From: Mycolicibacterium tusciae
GTDB lineage: Bacteria; Actinomycetota; Actinomycetes; Mycobacteriales; Mycobacteriaceae
NCBI RefSeq assembly: GCF_002086795.1
Contig: NZ_MVIM01000004.1
Span: forward strand, 1 to 64,000
Direction: 5' to 3'
Length of the DNA: 64,000 nucleotides
Shown here: positions 31,825 through 41,077 of the stretch, piece by piece
Layout of the letters: every line of letters starts with the position of its first letter
Position numbering within the stretch: the first letter of the stretch is position 1
The notes under the pieces: model-generated
What the model saw: only the letters and a program-made list of their open reading frames with translations
Databases searched by the model: none
What the model was told of the DNA's origin: nothing
Translations under genes and position numbers: made by a program

Positions 31825-33336
31825 CTACTGGTTCTGCGGAAAGCCCAGCTCGATCCCGCCGTGGCTGGGGTCGAGCCAGCGGCTGGTGATCGCCTTCTGC
31901 CGGGTGAAGAACTGCACACCGTCCATTCCGTGCGCGTGGCTGTCGCCGAAAAGCGACGCTTTCCAACCGCCGAAGCTGTAGTACGCCATTGGCACCGGGA
32001 TCGGCACATTGATGCCCACCATCCCGACCTGGACCTCGTTTTGGAATCGCCGCGCGGCCCCACCGTCGTTGGTGAAGATCGCCGTGCCGTTGCCGTACGG
32101 GTTGGAGTTCACCAGCTCCATTGCGTCGTCGTAGCTCTCGACGCGGATCACCGACAGCACCGGGCCGAAGATCTCGTCGGTGTAGACGCTCATCTCGGGT
32201 GTGACGTTGTCGATCAGGGTGGGGCCCAGCCAGAACCCGGCTGGATCCCGCTCGGTACCTACCTCGCTCCCGACATTGCGGCCGTCGACCACGATCTTCG
32301 CGCCATCGGCCTCGCCGGCGTCGATGTAGGACGCCACCTTGTCGCGGTGGGCCTTGGTGACCAACGGTCCCATATCGGAATCCTTTGTGCCGTCGCCGGT
32401 CTTGATACCTGCCGCGCGCTCGGCAATCTTGGCGACGAGGTCGTCGGCGATCGGCCCGACGGCGACGCACGCGGAGATCGCCATACAGCGTTCGCCTGCC
32501 GAACCGAAGCCCGCGTTGACCATCGCGTCGGCCGCCAGGTCCAGATCGGCGTCCGGCAGGATGACGGCGTGGTTCTTCGCGCCGCCGAGGGCCTGCACAC
32601 GCTTGTCGTGTGCGGTGCCGGTGGCGTAGACGTATTTCGCGATCGGCGTGGAGCCCACGAACGACACCGACTTGACCTTCGGATTGGTCAGTAGCTCGTC
32701 GACCGCTGTCTTGTCGCCCTGCAGCACGTTGAACACACCGGGCGGCAGACCGGCTTCGGCCCACAGTTCGGCAATCCACAGCGACGCGCTCGGGTCCTTC
32801 TCCGACGGCTTGAGCACGACGGTGTTACCCGTCGCAATCGCGATGGGGAAGAACCACATCGGCACCATAGCGGGGAAGTTGAACGGGCTGATCACACCCA
32901 CGACACCCAGCGGCTGGCGGATGGAGAAGACGTCGACCTTGGTCGACGCGTTCTCGGTGAAACCGCCCTTGAGTAGATGCGGTATGCCGCAGGCGAACTC
33001 GACGACCTCCTGGCCCCGGCTGACCTCGCCGAGCGCATCGGAGACGACCTTGCCGTGCTCGCTGGTGATGATCTCGGCCAGTTCTTGTTTGCGCGCGTTG
33101 AGCAACTCGCGGAAGTTGAAGAGAATCTGCGTGCGTCTGGCCAGCGACGTATCGCGCCACGCGGGGAATGCCGCGGCTGCGGCGTCGATCACCGTGCGGG
33201 CGTCCTCGATGGTGGCCAGAGCGACCTCGCCGGTGACGGCTCCGGTGGCCGGGTTGGTCACCGGGGCGATGGCGGTGCTTGCGCCTGCGAAGGCCTCGTT
33301 GTTGAACCAGTGGCTGATGTTCTTGCGCTGTGTCAT
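31825..33336 (-). CDS. iolA: (Methyl)malonate-semialdehyde dehydrogenase, CoA-acylating
   Basis: 503 residues of the ALDH superfamily, MmsA/IolA branch: FSIRQPLGVVGVISPFNFPAMVPMWFFPIAIATGNTVVLKPSEKDP, FVGSTPIAKYVY, and the catalytic Cys in FGSAGERCMAISACVAVG. It converts malonate semialdehyde from inositol breakdown to acetyl-CoA and CO2. It starts 9 bp after the isomerase-like gene, so it belongs to the operon reading from iolC. MmsA in valine degradation is the alternative assignment, but the iol context decides. Confidence 0.92.
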   Translation of the reverse strand: MTQRKNISHWFNNEAFAGASTAIAPVTNPATGAVTGEVALATIEDARTVIDAAAAAFPAWRDTSLARRTQILFNFRELLNARKQELAEIITSEHGKVVSDALGEVSRGQEVVEFACGIPHLLKGGFTENASTKVDVFSIRQPLGVVGVISPFNFPAMVPMWFFPIAIATGNTVVLKPSEKDPSASLWIAELWAEAGLPPGVFNVLQGDKTAVDELLTNPKVKSVSFVGSTPIAKYVYATGTAHDKRVQALGGAKNHAVILPDADLDLAADAMVNAGFGSAGERCMAISACVAVGPIADDLVAKIAERAAGIKTGDGTKDSDMGPLVTKAHRDKVASYIDAGEADGAKIVVDGRNVGSEVGTERDPAGFWLGPTLIDNVTPEMSVYTDEIFGPVLSVIRVESYDDAMELVNSNPYGNGTAIFTNDGGAARRFQNEVQVGMVGINVPIPVPMAYYSFGGWKASLFGDSHAHGMDGVQFFTRQKAITSRWLDPSHGGIELGFPQNQ

Positions 33337-33345
33337 TTCTGCGAA

Positions 33346-34236
33346 CTATCTTTCCGTGGTTTTGGAGACGTATTCGGTCATGGTCTTGAGTTGGTAGCGC
33401 GAGACTTCGTGGGCGGCCTCGTCCTCGGCGAATACCGACGACACCATCACGGTGTCTGGCCGGTCGTAGAAGCCGATTTCGGCCAGACCGCCGAAGAACT
33501 CGTCCCAGTCGATGTCGCCGTCGCCGATTTTCAGGTGCTGGTGCACCCGCACCGGATTGCCCGGTGGATTCGTGATGTAGCGCAGGCCGTGGCTGCGGTG
33601 GTGGTCCATCGTGTCGGCGACGTGCACCAGTCGCAGGCGGTCACCGGCGGCGCGCATGATCTCGGTCATGCTGGAACCCATCGTGCCCTGCATGTGAAAT
33701 GCGTGGCACGCTACAAAAACAAATCCGATGTTCGGCGAGTTGACGCCACGGATGATCCGGAGCGCTTCCATGCCGTCCTCGACGAAATCGTCTGGGTGCG
33801 GGTCGATTCGGACGTCGATGCCTTCGCGTTCGAAGATCGGCACGAGTTCTTCCATCGATCGGAAGAACGCCCGCTCGGATTCCTCGGGCTTCTCGGGACG
33901 GCCGGAGAACTCGGTGTTGATCACGTTGACCCCGAGGTCGACGGTGATCTGCACGACGCGCTTCCAATTACGCACCGCAGCTTCGCGGGCGTCCTCGTCG
34001 GGCCCCGACCACCGCAGCACCGGCAGCACCGAAGCGATTCCGACTCCCGCGGCCGCACAGGCCTTGCGAAACTTCGCGACCAGATCGTCGTCGGCGCGTG
34101 GATGATTGAAGAACGGGATGAAATCCCGGTGCGGCGTGAGCTGCAGGTGCTCATAGCCCAAATCCGCGACCAGCTTCGGGAAGTCGAGCAGTTCATAGTC
34201 GTGGTGGAACGGCGTGGGGTCGAGCGCGATTTTCAT
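33346..34236 (-). CDS. Sugar phosphate isomerase/epimerase-like TIM-barrel protein (IolH-like)
   Basis: About 296 residues, starting MKIALDPTPFHHDYELLDFPK at ATG 34236; an apparent longer frame upstream is antisense/overlap to iolG and is rejected because the ATG lies next to the iolG stop (34238), a coupled arrangement. Xylose-isomerase-like TIM barrel with metal-ligand candidates in NTEFSGRPE, IDPHPDDF, VACHAFHMQG and LVHVADTMDHHRS. It corresponds in position to iolH of the C. glutamicum inositol cluster. Its exact reaction in the pathway is not known to me. Confidence 0.82.
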   Translation of the reverse strand: MKIALDPTPFHHDYELLDFPKLVADLGYEHLQLTPHRDFIPFFNHPRADDDLVAKFRKACAAAGVGIASVLPVLRWSGPDEDAREAAVRNWKRVVQITVDLGVNVINTEFSGRPEKPEESERAFFRSMEELVPIFEREGIDVRIDPHPDDFVEDGMEALRIIRGVNSPNIGFVFVACHAFHMQGTMGSSMTEIMRAAGDRLRLVHVADTMDHHRSHGLRYITNPPGNPVRVHQHLKIGDGDIDWDEFFGGLAEIGFYDRPDTVMVSSVFAEDEAAHEVSRYQLKTMTEYVSKTTER

Positions 34237-34237
34237 G

Positions 34238-35257
34238 TCAGGCTCCCGGAATCGACGCGCGGTCGACCATCTTGACCTCGACTGGCAGCCCACTGTCGAG
34301 CGACTCGACGCCGGCTTCGCATACCGCGGCGGCGGCATAGCCGTCCCAAGCGCCAGGCCCGTCGACGTTGACTCCGGAATGCACGGCGTCGACCCAGCGC
34401 TGGAACTCGGTGTCGTAGGCCTGTCCGAACCGCTCCCGGAACCCGGGGGTGATGTGGCCGCCCCAATGGCCGGGTGCACTCTTGCGCACCAGCCCGACAT
34501 CGAGTCCGATCATGGCACTGCCCTTTTCGGCCACGACCTCGGTGCGCACCTCATAGGCCACCCCGGTCGTGACGAACAGTTCGACGTCCACGTGCTTGCC
34601 GGACGCGGTGCGCATGATCGCGATCTGCGGATCGGCAAGCCCCTGTGGCGCAGCGGGGTTCGCCGCGGGCTTGACGATCTGGATGGACGCGATCTCCTCG
34701 TCGAACAGAAAGCGCGTCACGTCGACCTCGTGGACAAGGGAGTCACGCACCACCATGGCGCTGTCGAACGTCGGGGGTACAGCCGGGTTGCGGTGTGCGC
34801 AGTGCAGTACCAGTGCGCGGCCGAGTTCGCCGCCGTCGAGCAGTGCCTTCAGCCGGGCGTACTCGTGGTCGAACCGGCGCATGAAACCCACCTGGATCAA
34901 CCGCTTGCCGAGCTCGGCCTCGCGCTTCACGACGGCCAGCGAGGTTTCGATGTCCGTGGTCAGTGGCTTTTCGCACAGCACGGGCTTGCCGTGCTCCAGG
35001 CAGGCCAGCAGTTGTTTCTCGTGCGTCGGACCCGGCGTGGCGAGGACGACAGCATCGACGTCCGGGTCGGCGATCGCGTCGAGCGGGTCGACGATGGCAC
35101 GGCACCCTGGGATGCCCGCCGCGATCTGTTCGGCCTTCTCGGTGATGTAGTCGTTGACCACCGAGACGCGGGCCCCTGAAATCCTGCTGCTGAGGCGGGC
35201 GACGTGATCGGCACCCATCACGCCGACCCCGAGGACGGCCACACGCAAGTCTGACAC
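34238..35257 (-). CDS. iolG: Inositol 2-dehydrogenase (Gfo/Idh/MocA family)
   Basis: NAD-dependent oxidation of myo-inositol to 2-keto-myo-inositol, the first step. It has a Rossmann N-terminus VAVLGVGVMGADHVARL, the family motif CEKPLTTD, and HEVDVTRFL in the catalytic half. The start is set at GTG 35257 (VSDLRVAVLG), because AGGAGAA precedes it and the dinucleotide fold then begins about five residues in; a longer frame to 35296 overlaps the upstream gene. About 339 residues, normal for the family. It is 8 bp downstream of iolE. Confidence 0.92.
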   Translation of the reverse strand: MSDLRVAVLGVGVMGADHVARLSSRISGARVSVVNDYITEKAEQIAAGIPGCRAIVDPLDAIADPDVDAVVLATPGPTHEKQLLACLEHGKPVLCEKPLTTDIETSLAVVKREAELGKRLIQVGFMRRFDHEYARLKALLDGGELGRALVLHCAHRNPAVPPTFDSAMVVRDSLVHEVDVTRFLFDEEIASIQIVKPAANPAAPQGLADPQIAIMRTASGKHVDVELFVTTGVAYEVRTEVVAEKGSAMIGLDVGLVRKSAPGHWGGHITPGFRERFGQAYDTEFQRWVDAVHSGVNVDGPGAWDGYAAAAVCEAGVESLDSGLPVEVKMVDRASIPGA

Positions 35258-35265
35258 CGGTTCTC

Positions 35266-36171
35266 CTAGCTGAATCGAACGGTCGGGACGCCGCACGAAC
35301 CCAGATAGGACCGGGTGCGCTGGGCGATGGGCAGGGGTGCGTCGATCTCGCAGGGGTACATGTCCTGTTCGACGATCGCGAACACGTCGATGCCGAGCTT
35401 CTCGATCTCGGCCAGCAGCGGCGGCATCTCCGGAATGCCGAGTGGTGGTTCGATCATCGCGCCGAGCTTGACGGCTTCGCCGAACGGAAGGTCCTCGGCC
35501 TCCACCTTCGCGCGGACCTCGGGGTCGACCTGCTTGAGGTGCAGGTAGCCGATGCGCTCCGGGGCACGTCGGATGATCGCGATGTTGTCGCCGCCGCAGT
35601 AGCTGATGTGGCCGGTGTCCAGGCAGAGGTTGACGAACTCGCCGTCGGTGCCGTCGAGGAAGCGGTAGACGTTCTCCTCGGTATCGACGTGGCTGTCCGC
35701 GTGCGGGTGGTATTGCGCACGCACGCCGTACTTCTCGAACATCGCCCTACCGAGGTCGTTCATGCCCTCGGTCTTCTTGCGCCACTGTTCGGTCGTGAGG
35801 TTGCGGTCCTCGAGCACAGCGCCGGTGGACGGGTCGCGCCACATCTCGGGGATCACGACGACGTGCTTGCCGCCGACTGCCGCAGTCAGCTTGGCGACGT
35901 CCTCGATCTGCTTCCACACGGCGTCCCACGAACCGTCTTGGTGCAGATGCTCGAACACCGTGCCCGCCGACAGTTTGAGGTTGCGCTTGGCCAGCTCGTC
36001 CGACAACTGCTTCGGATCGGTCGGCAGGTATCCGAAGGGTCCCAGTTCGATCCACTGGTAGCCGGACTCGGCGACCTCGTCGAGAAATCGGGTGTACGGC
36101 GTCTGGCCTGGATCGTCGGGGAACCATACGCCCCAGGAGTCGGGGGCAGATCCGACAAGAATTGTGCTCAT
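35266..36171 (-). CDS. iolE: 2-keto-myo-inositol dehydratase
   Basis: 301 residues; begins MSTILVGSAPDSWGVWFPDDPGQ, a signature of IolE. It is a TIM barrel with metal ligands visible in LGPFGYLP, RAQYHPHADSH, CLDTGHISYCGGDN and LHLKQVDPEVR. It dehydrates scyllo-inosose to 3D-3,5/4-trihydroxycyclohexane-1,2-dione. It lies 12 bp after iolD and 8 bp before iolG in the operon, matching pathway order. Confidence 0.93.
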   Translation of the reverse strand: MSTILVGSAPDSWGVWFPDDPGQTPYTRFLDEVAESGYQWIELGPFGYLPTDPKQLSDELAKRNLKLSAGTVFEHLHQDGSWDAVWKQIEDVAKLTAAVGGKHVVVIPEMWRDPSTGAVLEDRNLTTEQWRKKTEGMNDLGRAMFEKYGVRAQYHPHADSHVDTEENVYRFLDGTDGEFVNLCLDTGHISYCGGDNIAIIRRAPERIGYLHLKQVDPEVRAKVEAEDLPFGEAVKLGAMIEPPLGIPEMPPLLAEIEKLGIDVFAIVEQDMYPCEIDAPLPIAQRTRSYLGSCGVPTVRFS

Positions 36172-36183
36172 GGACTTCGGCTC

Positions 36184-38133
36184 TCAGGAATCGGAGGGGC
36201 GGATGAGGGGGCGCTGAATCTTCTTCCAGTCCGCGTAGGTCTGGTAGGCGGACTGGGTGGATTCCAGAGTGGATACCTCGGATACCGGTACGTCCCACCA
36301 GGACTCGCTGTCCGGTGCGCCGATCAGCGGATCGGTCTCGACGTGGATCACCGTGGTGCGCTCGCTGGCCTTGGCCACCTTCACGGCATCGGCGAACTCC
36401 GCGGCGGTGCCGACCTTGATGACGTCGGCGCCCAGGCTGGCCGCATTCGCCGCGAGATCCACCGGCAACTTGTCGCCGTCGAGACGACCGTCACCGGTGC
36501 GGTAACGGTACGCCGTACCGAAGCGCTGAGATCCCAATGCCTCCGACAACGATCCGATCGAAGCGAAGCCGTGGTTCTGGACCAGAACGACGATGACCTT
36601 GATGCCCTCCTGTACTGCGGTGACCAACTCGGTGGCCATCATGAGGTAGGAGCCGTCGCCGACCATGACGAACACGTCGCGGGTTTCGTCGGCCATCCGC
36701 ACGCCGAGGCCTCCCGCGACCTCGTAGCCCATGCAGGAGTAGCCGTACTCGACGTGGTATCCCTTGGGATCCCTTGTCCGCCAGAGCTTGTGCAGGTCAC
36801 CGGGCATCGATCCGGCGGCGCAGACGACGACGTCGCGAGGGTCACTCAGCGTGTTCGCCAAACCGATGACCTGGCTCTGATTGAGCGTCGCGCCGTCCTC
36901 GACCGCGTACGCGGCCGTGACGGTGTCGTCCCACTCCTTGGCCAGTGCCGCGGCGCGAGTCCGATAATCGTCGGACACCTGGTAGTCGCCGAGCGCCGGG
37001 CCGAGTGCCTCAATGCCTTCGCGGGCGTCGGCCACCACACTGATTCCGCCCTGTTTCACCGCGTCCAGCGACGCCACGTTGATGTTGACGAACCTGACAT
37101 CGGGGTTGTTGAACGCGGTACGCGATGCGGACGTGAAATCGCTGTAGCGCGTGCCGATTCCGATCACGACATCCGCCTCGGTGGCCAGTGCGTTGGCCGC
37201 CGTCGTGCCGGTCGATCCGATGGCGCCGACACATTGCGGATGGTCATACGACAGCGCGCCCTTGCCGGCCTGGCTCATGCCCACGGGGATGCCGGTCTGC
37301 TCGCACAACGCGGCCAGCGCCTCTGTCGCACCGGAATATACGACGCCACCGCCCGCGACGATCAGCGGCTTGCGGGCCGTACGGATCACCTCGGCCGCCC
37401 GTGCGATGACCGACGTCTCGGGCAGCGGCCGCGGGACATGCCAGGTGCGTTCGGCGAAAAGCGATTCCGGCCAGTCGTGGGCCTCGGCCTGCACGTCCTG
37501 GGGGATGGACACCGTCGCCGCGCCGGTCTCGACGGGATCGGTGAGCACGCGCATCGCGCCGAGCAGCGCGGCGGGCAGTTGCTCAGGGCGCCACACCCGG
37601 TCGAAGTAGCGGGACAACGGCTTGAAGGCGTCGTTGACCGTCACATCGCCGGACGACGGCAATTCCAGCTCCTGCAGCACGGGTGCGCTCACGCGGGTCG
37701 CGAAGGTGTCGGCGGGCAGCAGCAGCACGGGCAGGCGGTTGATCGTGGCGAGCGCAGCGCCGGTGAGCATGTTCGTCGACCCTGGTCCGACGCTCGCGGT
37801 CACGGCCCAGGTCTGCAATCGGTCCTTCTGCCGCGCGTACGCGACGGCGCTGTGCACCATGGCCTGTTCGTTGCGGCCGAGTACGTACTTCACTCCGGGG
37901 TCTCTGTCGGCTTCGGCTGCCTCCATCTCGTCCTGCAGCAGCGCCTGGCCGAGGCCGGCCACATTGCCGTGCCCGAAGATGCCGAAGGCGCCCGCGAAGA
38001 ATTTGGTGCGCTCGCCGTCGCGCTCGACGTACTGGGCGGCCAGGAAGCGAATGGTCGCCTGCGCCACGGTGAGTCGGACGGTGCCTTCGGTGTCGGCGGC
38101 CTTCTCGGCCCGCTTGGGTGCGGTGGAAACCAC
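36184..38133 (-). CDS. iolD: 3D-(3,5/4)-trihydroxycyclohexane-1,2-dione hydrolase (ThDP enzyme)
   Basis: 649 residues in the acetolactate-synthase-like ThDP family. It opens the ring to 5-deoxy-glucuronate. Seen: an FGIFGHGNVAGLGQAL-type N-terminal ThDP half, a central ANALATEADVVIGIGTRYSDFT domain and a C-terminal GDGSYLMMATELVTAVQEG...NHGF ThDP-binding motif. A GTG start at 38133 follows GGAGG eight bases upstream, and that SD overlaps the iolB stop region (38137), indicating coupling. The N-terminal extension suits IolD rather than IlvB. Confidence 0.93.
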   Translation of the reverse strand: MVSTAPKRAEKAADTEGTVRLTVAQATIRFLAAQYVERDGERTKFFAGAFGIFGHGNVAGLGQALLQDEMEAAEADRDPGVKYVLGRNEQAMVHSAVAYARQKDRLQTWAVTASVGPGSTNMLTGAALATINRLPVLLLPADTFATRVSAPVLQELELPSSGDVTVNDAFKPLSRYFDRVWRPEQLPAALLGAMRVLTDPVETGAATVSIPQDVQAEAHDWPESLFAERTWHVPRPLPETSVIARAAEVIRTARKPLIVAGGGVVYSGATEALAALCEQTGIPVGMSQAGKGALSYDHPQCVGAIGSTGTTAANALATEADVVIGIGTRYSDFTSASRTAFNNPDVRFVNINVASLDAVKQGGISVVADAREGIEALGPALGDYQVSDDYRTRAAALAKEWDDTVTAAYAVEDGATLNQSQVIGLANTLSDPRDVVVCAAGSMPGDLHKLWRTRDPKGYHVEYGYSCMGYEVAGGLGVRMADETRDVFVMVGDGSYLMMATELVTAVQEGIKVIVVLVQNHGFASIGSLSEALGSQRFGTAYRYRTGDGRLDGDKLPVDLAANAASLGADVIKVGTAAEFADAVKVAKASERTTVIHVETDPLIGAPDSESWWDVPVSEVSTLESTQSAYQTYADWKKIQRPLIRPSDS

Positions 38134-38136
38134 GAA

Positions 38137-39030
38137 TCAGCCTCCTGTCGGCGCGCCGGCTGAGCCGGCAATTGGGTTGTGAAGGGGCAGGCGGGGATCC
38201 ACGGCCTGGTCTTCCCAGGTGCCGCGGAGCCAGGCGTGCTCCGGGTCGTCGACGATCTTCCAGGCACGTTCGGCGCCGGGTCCGGCCATGACGTTGAGGT
38301 AGTACATGTGATACCCCGGCGCCGCGACCGACGGTCCGTGGTATCCGTGCGGCACCAGCACCACGTCGCCGGTCCGCACCTCTTCGAGTACCTCGATCGG
38401 ACGGTCCGGTGTCCCGTACACCCGGTGGTACCCGAAGCCGCGCGAACGGTCGGGACCACCGGCGATCTCGAAGTAGTAGATCTCCTCGAGTTCGGTTTCG
38501 GTGGGGGTGGTTTCGTCGTGCTTGTGCGCCGGATAACTCGACCAGTTGCCGCCGGGCGTGATGACCTCACAGGCGATCAGCGAATCCGCCTCGAAAACCC
38601 CTGCGGTGCCGAAGTTGTGGACCTGGCGGCTGCAGTTGCCGGTCCCGCGTAGTTCGACCGACACATCGGCGGCGGCGACGCGGCGGTTGGGAAACGACGT
38701 CTTGGCCCGGGCGCCGCAGATCGCGAAACGGCCTTCGCCCTCGATCACGTACGTCTTGTCGATGCCGATGTACACCATGTCGGACGGTCCGTCGAACACC
38801 GACGCGCGCGGCGTCAGCGCGAACGTCGTGCCGTCGCACGCAACGGCGCCGCCGCCCGCCAGCGGCAGGATCATCACCTCGGTGCCGCCCGTGGTGAGCT
38901 CGGCGCGTTGACTGTTGTCCAGTTCGAGCACCTGCAGCGAGGATTCGGTCCAACCCGCGGATTCCGGCGTGATGTCGACCGTGTACGGCGGCACGGCGCT
39001 GCGGGCCGGAATGTAGAGCTTGCTGTGCAT
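38137..39030 (-). CDS. iolB: 5-deoxy-glucuronate isomerase
   Basis: About 297 residues, cupin-type isomerase of the KduI/IolB family. Seen: SYPAHKHDETTPTETELEEIYYFEI (metal-binding His/Glu set), GFGYHRVYGTPDRPIE and DVVLVPHGYHGPSVAAPGYHMYYLNVMAGP. It converts 5-deoxy-glucuronate to 2-deoxy-5-keto-gluconate. The ATG at 39030 is preferred over an in-frame GTG at 39036 because GAGG then has proper spacing and the gene starts just past the upstream stop (39033). Confidence 0.93.
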   Translation of the reverse strand: MHSKLYIPARSAVPPYTVDITPESAGWTESSLQVLELDNSQRAELTTGGTEVMILPLAGGGAVACDGTTFALTPRASVFDGPSDMVYIGIDKTYVIEGEGRFAICGARAKTSFPNRRVAAADVSVELRGTGNCSRQVHNFGTAGVFEADSLIACEVITPGGNWSSYPAHKHDETTPTETELEEIYYFEIAGGPDRSRGFGYHRVYGTPDRPIEVLEEVRTGDVVLVPHGYHGPSVAAPGYHMYYLNVMAGPGAERAWKIVDDPEHAWLRGTWEDQAVDPRLPLHNPIAGSAGAPTGG

Positions 39031-39032
39031 CG

Positions 39033-39926
39033 TCACCTCACCATTGAAACCGCGGCGGCGACGGCAGACGCGACGTCGTCATCCGGGGGATAGAGCAGCG
39101 TGCGCCCGACAATTAGTCCGCGCACCGAGGGCAGTCCGAGGGCCTTCTCCCAACCGGCGAAGGCCTCGTCGGGGTCCGTGGGATCGCCGCCGAGCAGCAG
39201 CGTGGGCAGTGTGGTGGAGTCCATCACTCTGTCCATCTCGTCGACCACCGGTAGCTTCATCCAGGTGTAGGCCGAGGTCGAACCGATGCCCTGGGCGATG
39301 TGGATCGACTTGATCACCGCGTCTGGGGACAGGTCGTTGCGGACCTTCCCGTCGACGCGGGCGGACATGAACGGCTCCAACATCGCGATTAGTCCGTTTG
39401 CGGCCAGCTCGTCCACGGCGCGTGCGCACGCCGCCATGGTCGCGACGGTGCCAGGGTCATCGAGATCGATGCGGCACAACATCTTTCCGCCGTTCATCTT
39501 CGCCGCGGCGGTGGACGCCGCTGTGGCGGCCGTCATCCTGTCGTCCAGTTCGAAGGACGCGCCGGCCAGCCCGCCGCGATTGAACGACGAGAACACGACC
39601 TTGTCCTCGAGCGCGCCGAGCAACACCAGGTCGTCGAGGATGTCGGAGGTGGCAAGGACGCCGTCGACGCCGGGATCGGCGAGCGCCGCGCGCAGCCGGT
39701 CGAGCAGGTCGGTGCGGCTGTTCATCGCGGTCGGGCGGGTGCCGACGGCGAGAGCGCCGCGGGCGGGGTGGTCGGCGGCGACGATCATCAGGCGACCGTT
39801 GCCCCGGATGGTCGGCCGCGTGTTGCGGTTCTGCCAGGCGCGGGCTATCGCCCCGGGATCGCTGGCACGCAGCTCGGTGATCGCCGCATAGTCGGTGCAG
39901 AGTGCGCCAGACGGTGACCTAGACAT
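39033..39926 (-). CDS. Cgl0158-like TIM-barrel aldolase in the iol operon (putative DKGP aldolase)
   Basis: About 297 residues from ATG 39926 (MSRSPSGALCTDYAAITE), which overlaps the last 8 bases of iolC; the longer open frame upstream is antisense-like sequence inside iolC. Seen: RLMIVAADHPARGAL, VDGVLATSDILDDLVLLG, KMLCRIDLDDPGTVATM and LPTLLLGGDP, consistent with a Schiff-base or metal (beta/alpha)8 aldolase family. A typical iolJ is not otherwise present, so it probably cleaves 2-deoxy-5-keto-gluconate-6-phosphate to DHAP and malonate semialdehyde. The role is inferred from position and the missing step. Confidence 0.8.
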   Translation of the reverse strand: MSRSPSGALCTDYAAITELRASDPGAIARAWQNRNTRPTIRGNGRLMIVAADHPARGALAVGTRPTAMNSRTDLLDRLRAALADPGVDGVLATSDILDDLVLLGALEDKVVFSSFNRGGLAGASFELDDRMTAATAASTAAAKMNGGKMLCRIDLDDPGTVATMAACARAVDELAANGLIAMLEPFMSARVDGKVRNDLSPDAVIKSIHIAQGIGSTSAYTWMKLPVVDEMDRVMDSTTLPTLLLGGDPTDPDEAFAGWEKALGLPSVRGLIVGRTLLYPPDDDVASAVAAAVSMVR

Positions 39927-40938
39927 TGACCGCCTCCGCCGCTGTTCGTTCGGCGAGCTCGGCGACCTCGGCGGCGGTCGGCATCGCGGTCGAGCACTCC
40001 AGCCGGGACGCGACGATGGCGCCCGCGGCGTTGGCGTAGCGCAGGGTCTTCTCCAGCGGCCAGTCGTGTAGCAGGCCGTGACACAGGCTGCCGCCGAACG
40101 CATCCCCGGCGCCGAGGCCGTTGACGACGTCGACCTCGTTGGGTGGCACCGTCACCGAGCTGTGCTTGGTCTTGCCGAGGACACCGCGCGGCCCCTGCTT
40201 CACGATCGCCAGCTCAACGCCGAGGTCCAGTAGCGCATCGGCGGCCTTGTGCGGGTTGGATTCCCCGACCGCGATCTGACACTCCTCGCGGTTGCCCACC
40301 GCGACGGTGACATGCTGCAGGGCCCGCTGGACCTGCTCGGTGGCGGCGGCGGGGGAGTCCCAGAACATCGGGCGGTAGTCGAGGTCGAGGACCGTGAGCG
40401 GTGCCCTGTCGCGGTGCTGATCCTCTTCGCGCGAGCGCTCATCGCGAGCCGACCATGCCGCGAAATGCGCGCTGCGGCTTGGCTCTTCGGACAGCCCGGT
40501 CACGGTCGACCAGTACAGCCGCGCCGAACGTACGGCGTCGGCATCGATGTCGTCGGCGCTGATCTGGAGGTCCGGTGCCTTGGGGCGACGGTAGAAGTAC
40601 AGCGGGAAGTCGTCGGGTGGAAAAATCTCGCAGAAGGTAACGGGCGTCGGGTATTCGTCGTTGGTCACCACGTGGCGGTTGTCGACGCCGAGGCGGGCCA
40701 GTTCGTTGCTGACGAACTTCCCGAACGGGTCGGCGCCGACACCGGAGATCAGGGCCGAGCGATTTCCGAGCCGCGCGGCGGCCACCGCCACGTTGGCGGC
40801 GCTGCCGCCGAGGAACTTGCCGAAAGTCTCGACATCCTCGAGTCCGACCCCCACCTGTAGGGGATAGACGTCGACGCCGCAGCGCCCGATGGCGAGTACG
40901 TCATGTGGCTGTGTAGTCGTCAAGGGTCGGCTCTCCAC
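39919..40938 (-). CDS. iolC: 5-dehydro-2-deoxygluconokinase
   Basis: 339 residues of the PfkB/ribokinase family: GRCGVDVYPLQ, KFLGGSAANVAVAAARLG near the N-terminus and the signature VVNGLGAGDAFGGSLCHGLL with the catalytic Asp. It phosphorylates 2-deoxy-5-keto-gluconate. Two starts are possible: GTG 40938 (little upstream SD, possibly leaderless) or TTG 40923, seven bases after GGAGAG; the first is reported. It is the promoter-proximal gene of the minus-strand inositol operon and is divergent from the GntR regulator. Confidence 0.92.
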   Translation of the reverse strand: MESRPLTTTQPHDVLAIGRCGVDVYPLQVGVGLEDVETFGKFLGGSAANVAVAAARLGNRSALISGVGADPFGKFVSNELARLGVDNRHVVTNDEYPTPVTFCEIFPPDDFPLYFYRRPKAPDLQISADDIDADAVRSARLYWSTVTGLSEEPSRSAHFAAWSARDERSREEDQHRDRAPLTVLDLDYRPMFWDSPAAATEQVQRALQHVTVAVGNREECQIAVGESNPHKAADALLDLGVELAIVKQGPRGVLGKTKHSSVTVPPNEVDVVNGLGAGDAFGGSLCHGLLHDWPLEKTLRYANAAGAIVASRLECSTAMPTAAEVAELAERTAAEAVNV

Positions 40939-40986
40939 GAGTAGGGGACGGCTGTCTATGACTGTGCCTGCCGCCGGTCGACCATG

Positions 40987-41007
40987 TCAATAGTTTGTCC
41001 TGACATT
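40987..41007. promoter_or_regulatory. Putative IolR operator, iolC/iolR divergent promoter
   Basis: The 21-bp element contains the palindromic core TGTCCTGACA (40996-41005). Its exact reverse complement occurs at 42691-42711 in the second divergent promoter of the cluster. The core fits the KGWCHTRACA motif I recall for C. glutamicum IolR. A second small dyad, TCTAT (41007-41011) with ATAGA (41021-41025), follows. Confidence 0.75.
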
Positions 41008-41077
41008 CTATCTTTCGATCATAGAGTGTTAGTATTCAGCTACTCTTTGACTGGTCCATGAGGAGATCGGAGACGAC

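Noticed and set aside
35539-38163. 874-residue open frame on the plus strand across iolE/iolD
   Set aside because: Antisense shadow of strongly supported iol genes; no family motifs, and codon-position GC explains the open frame.
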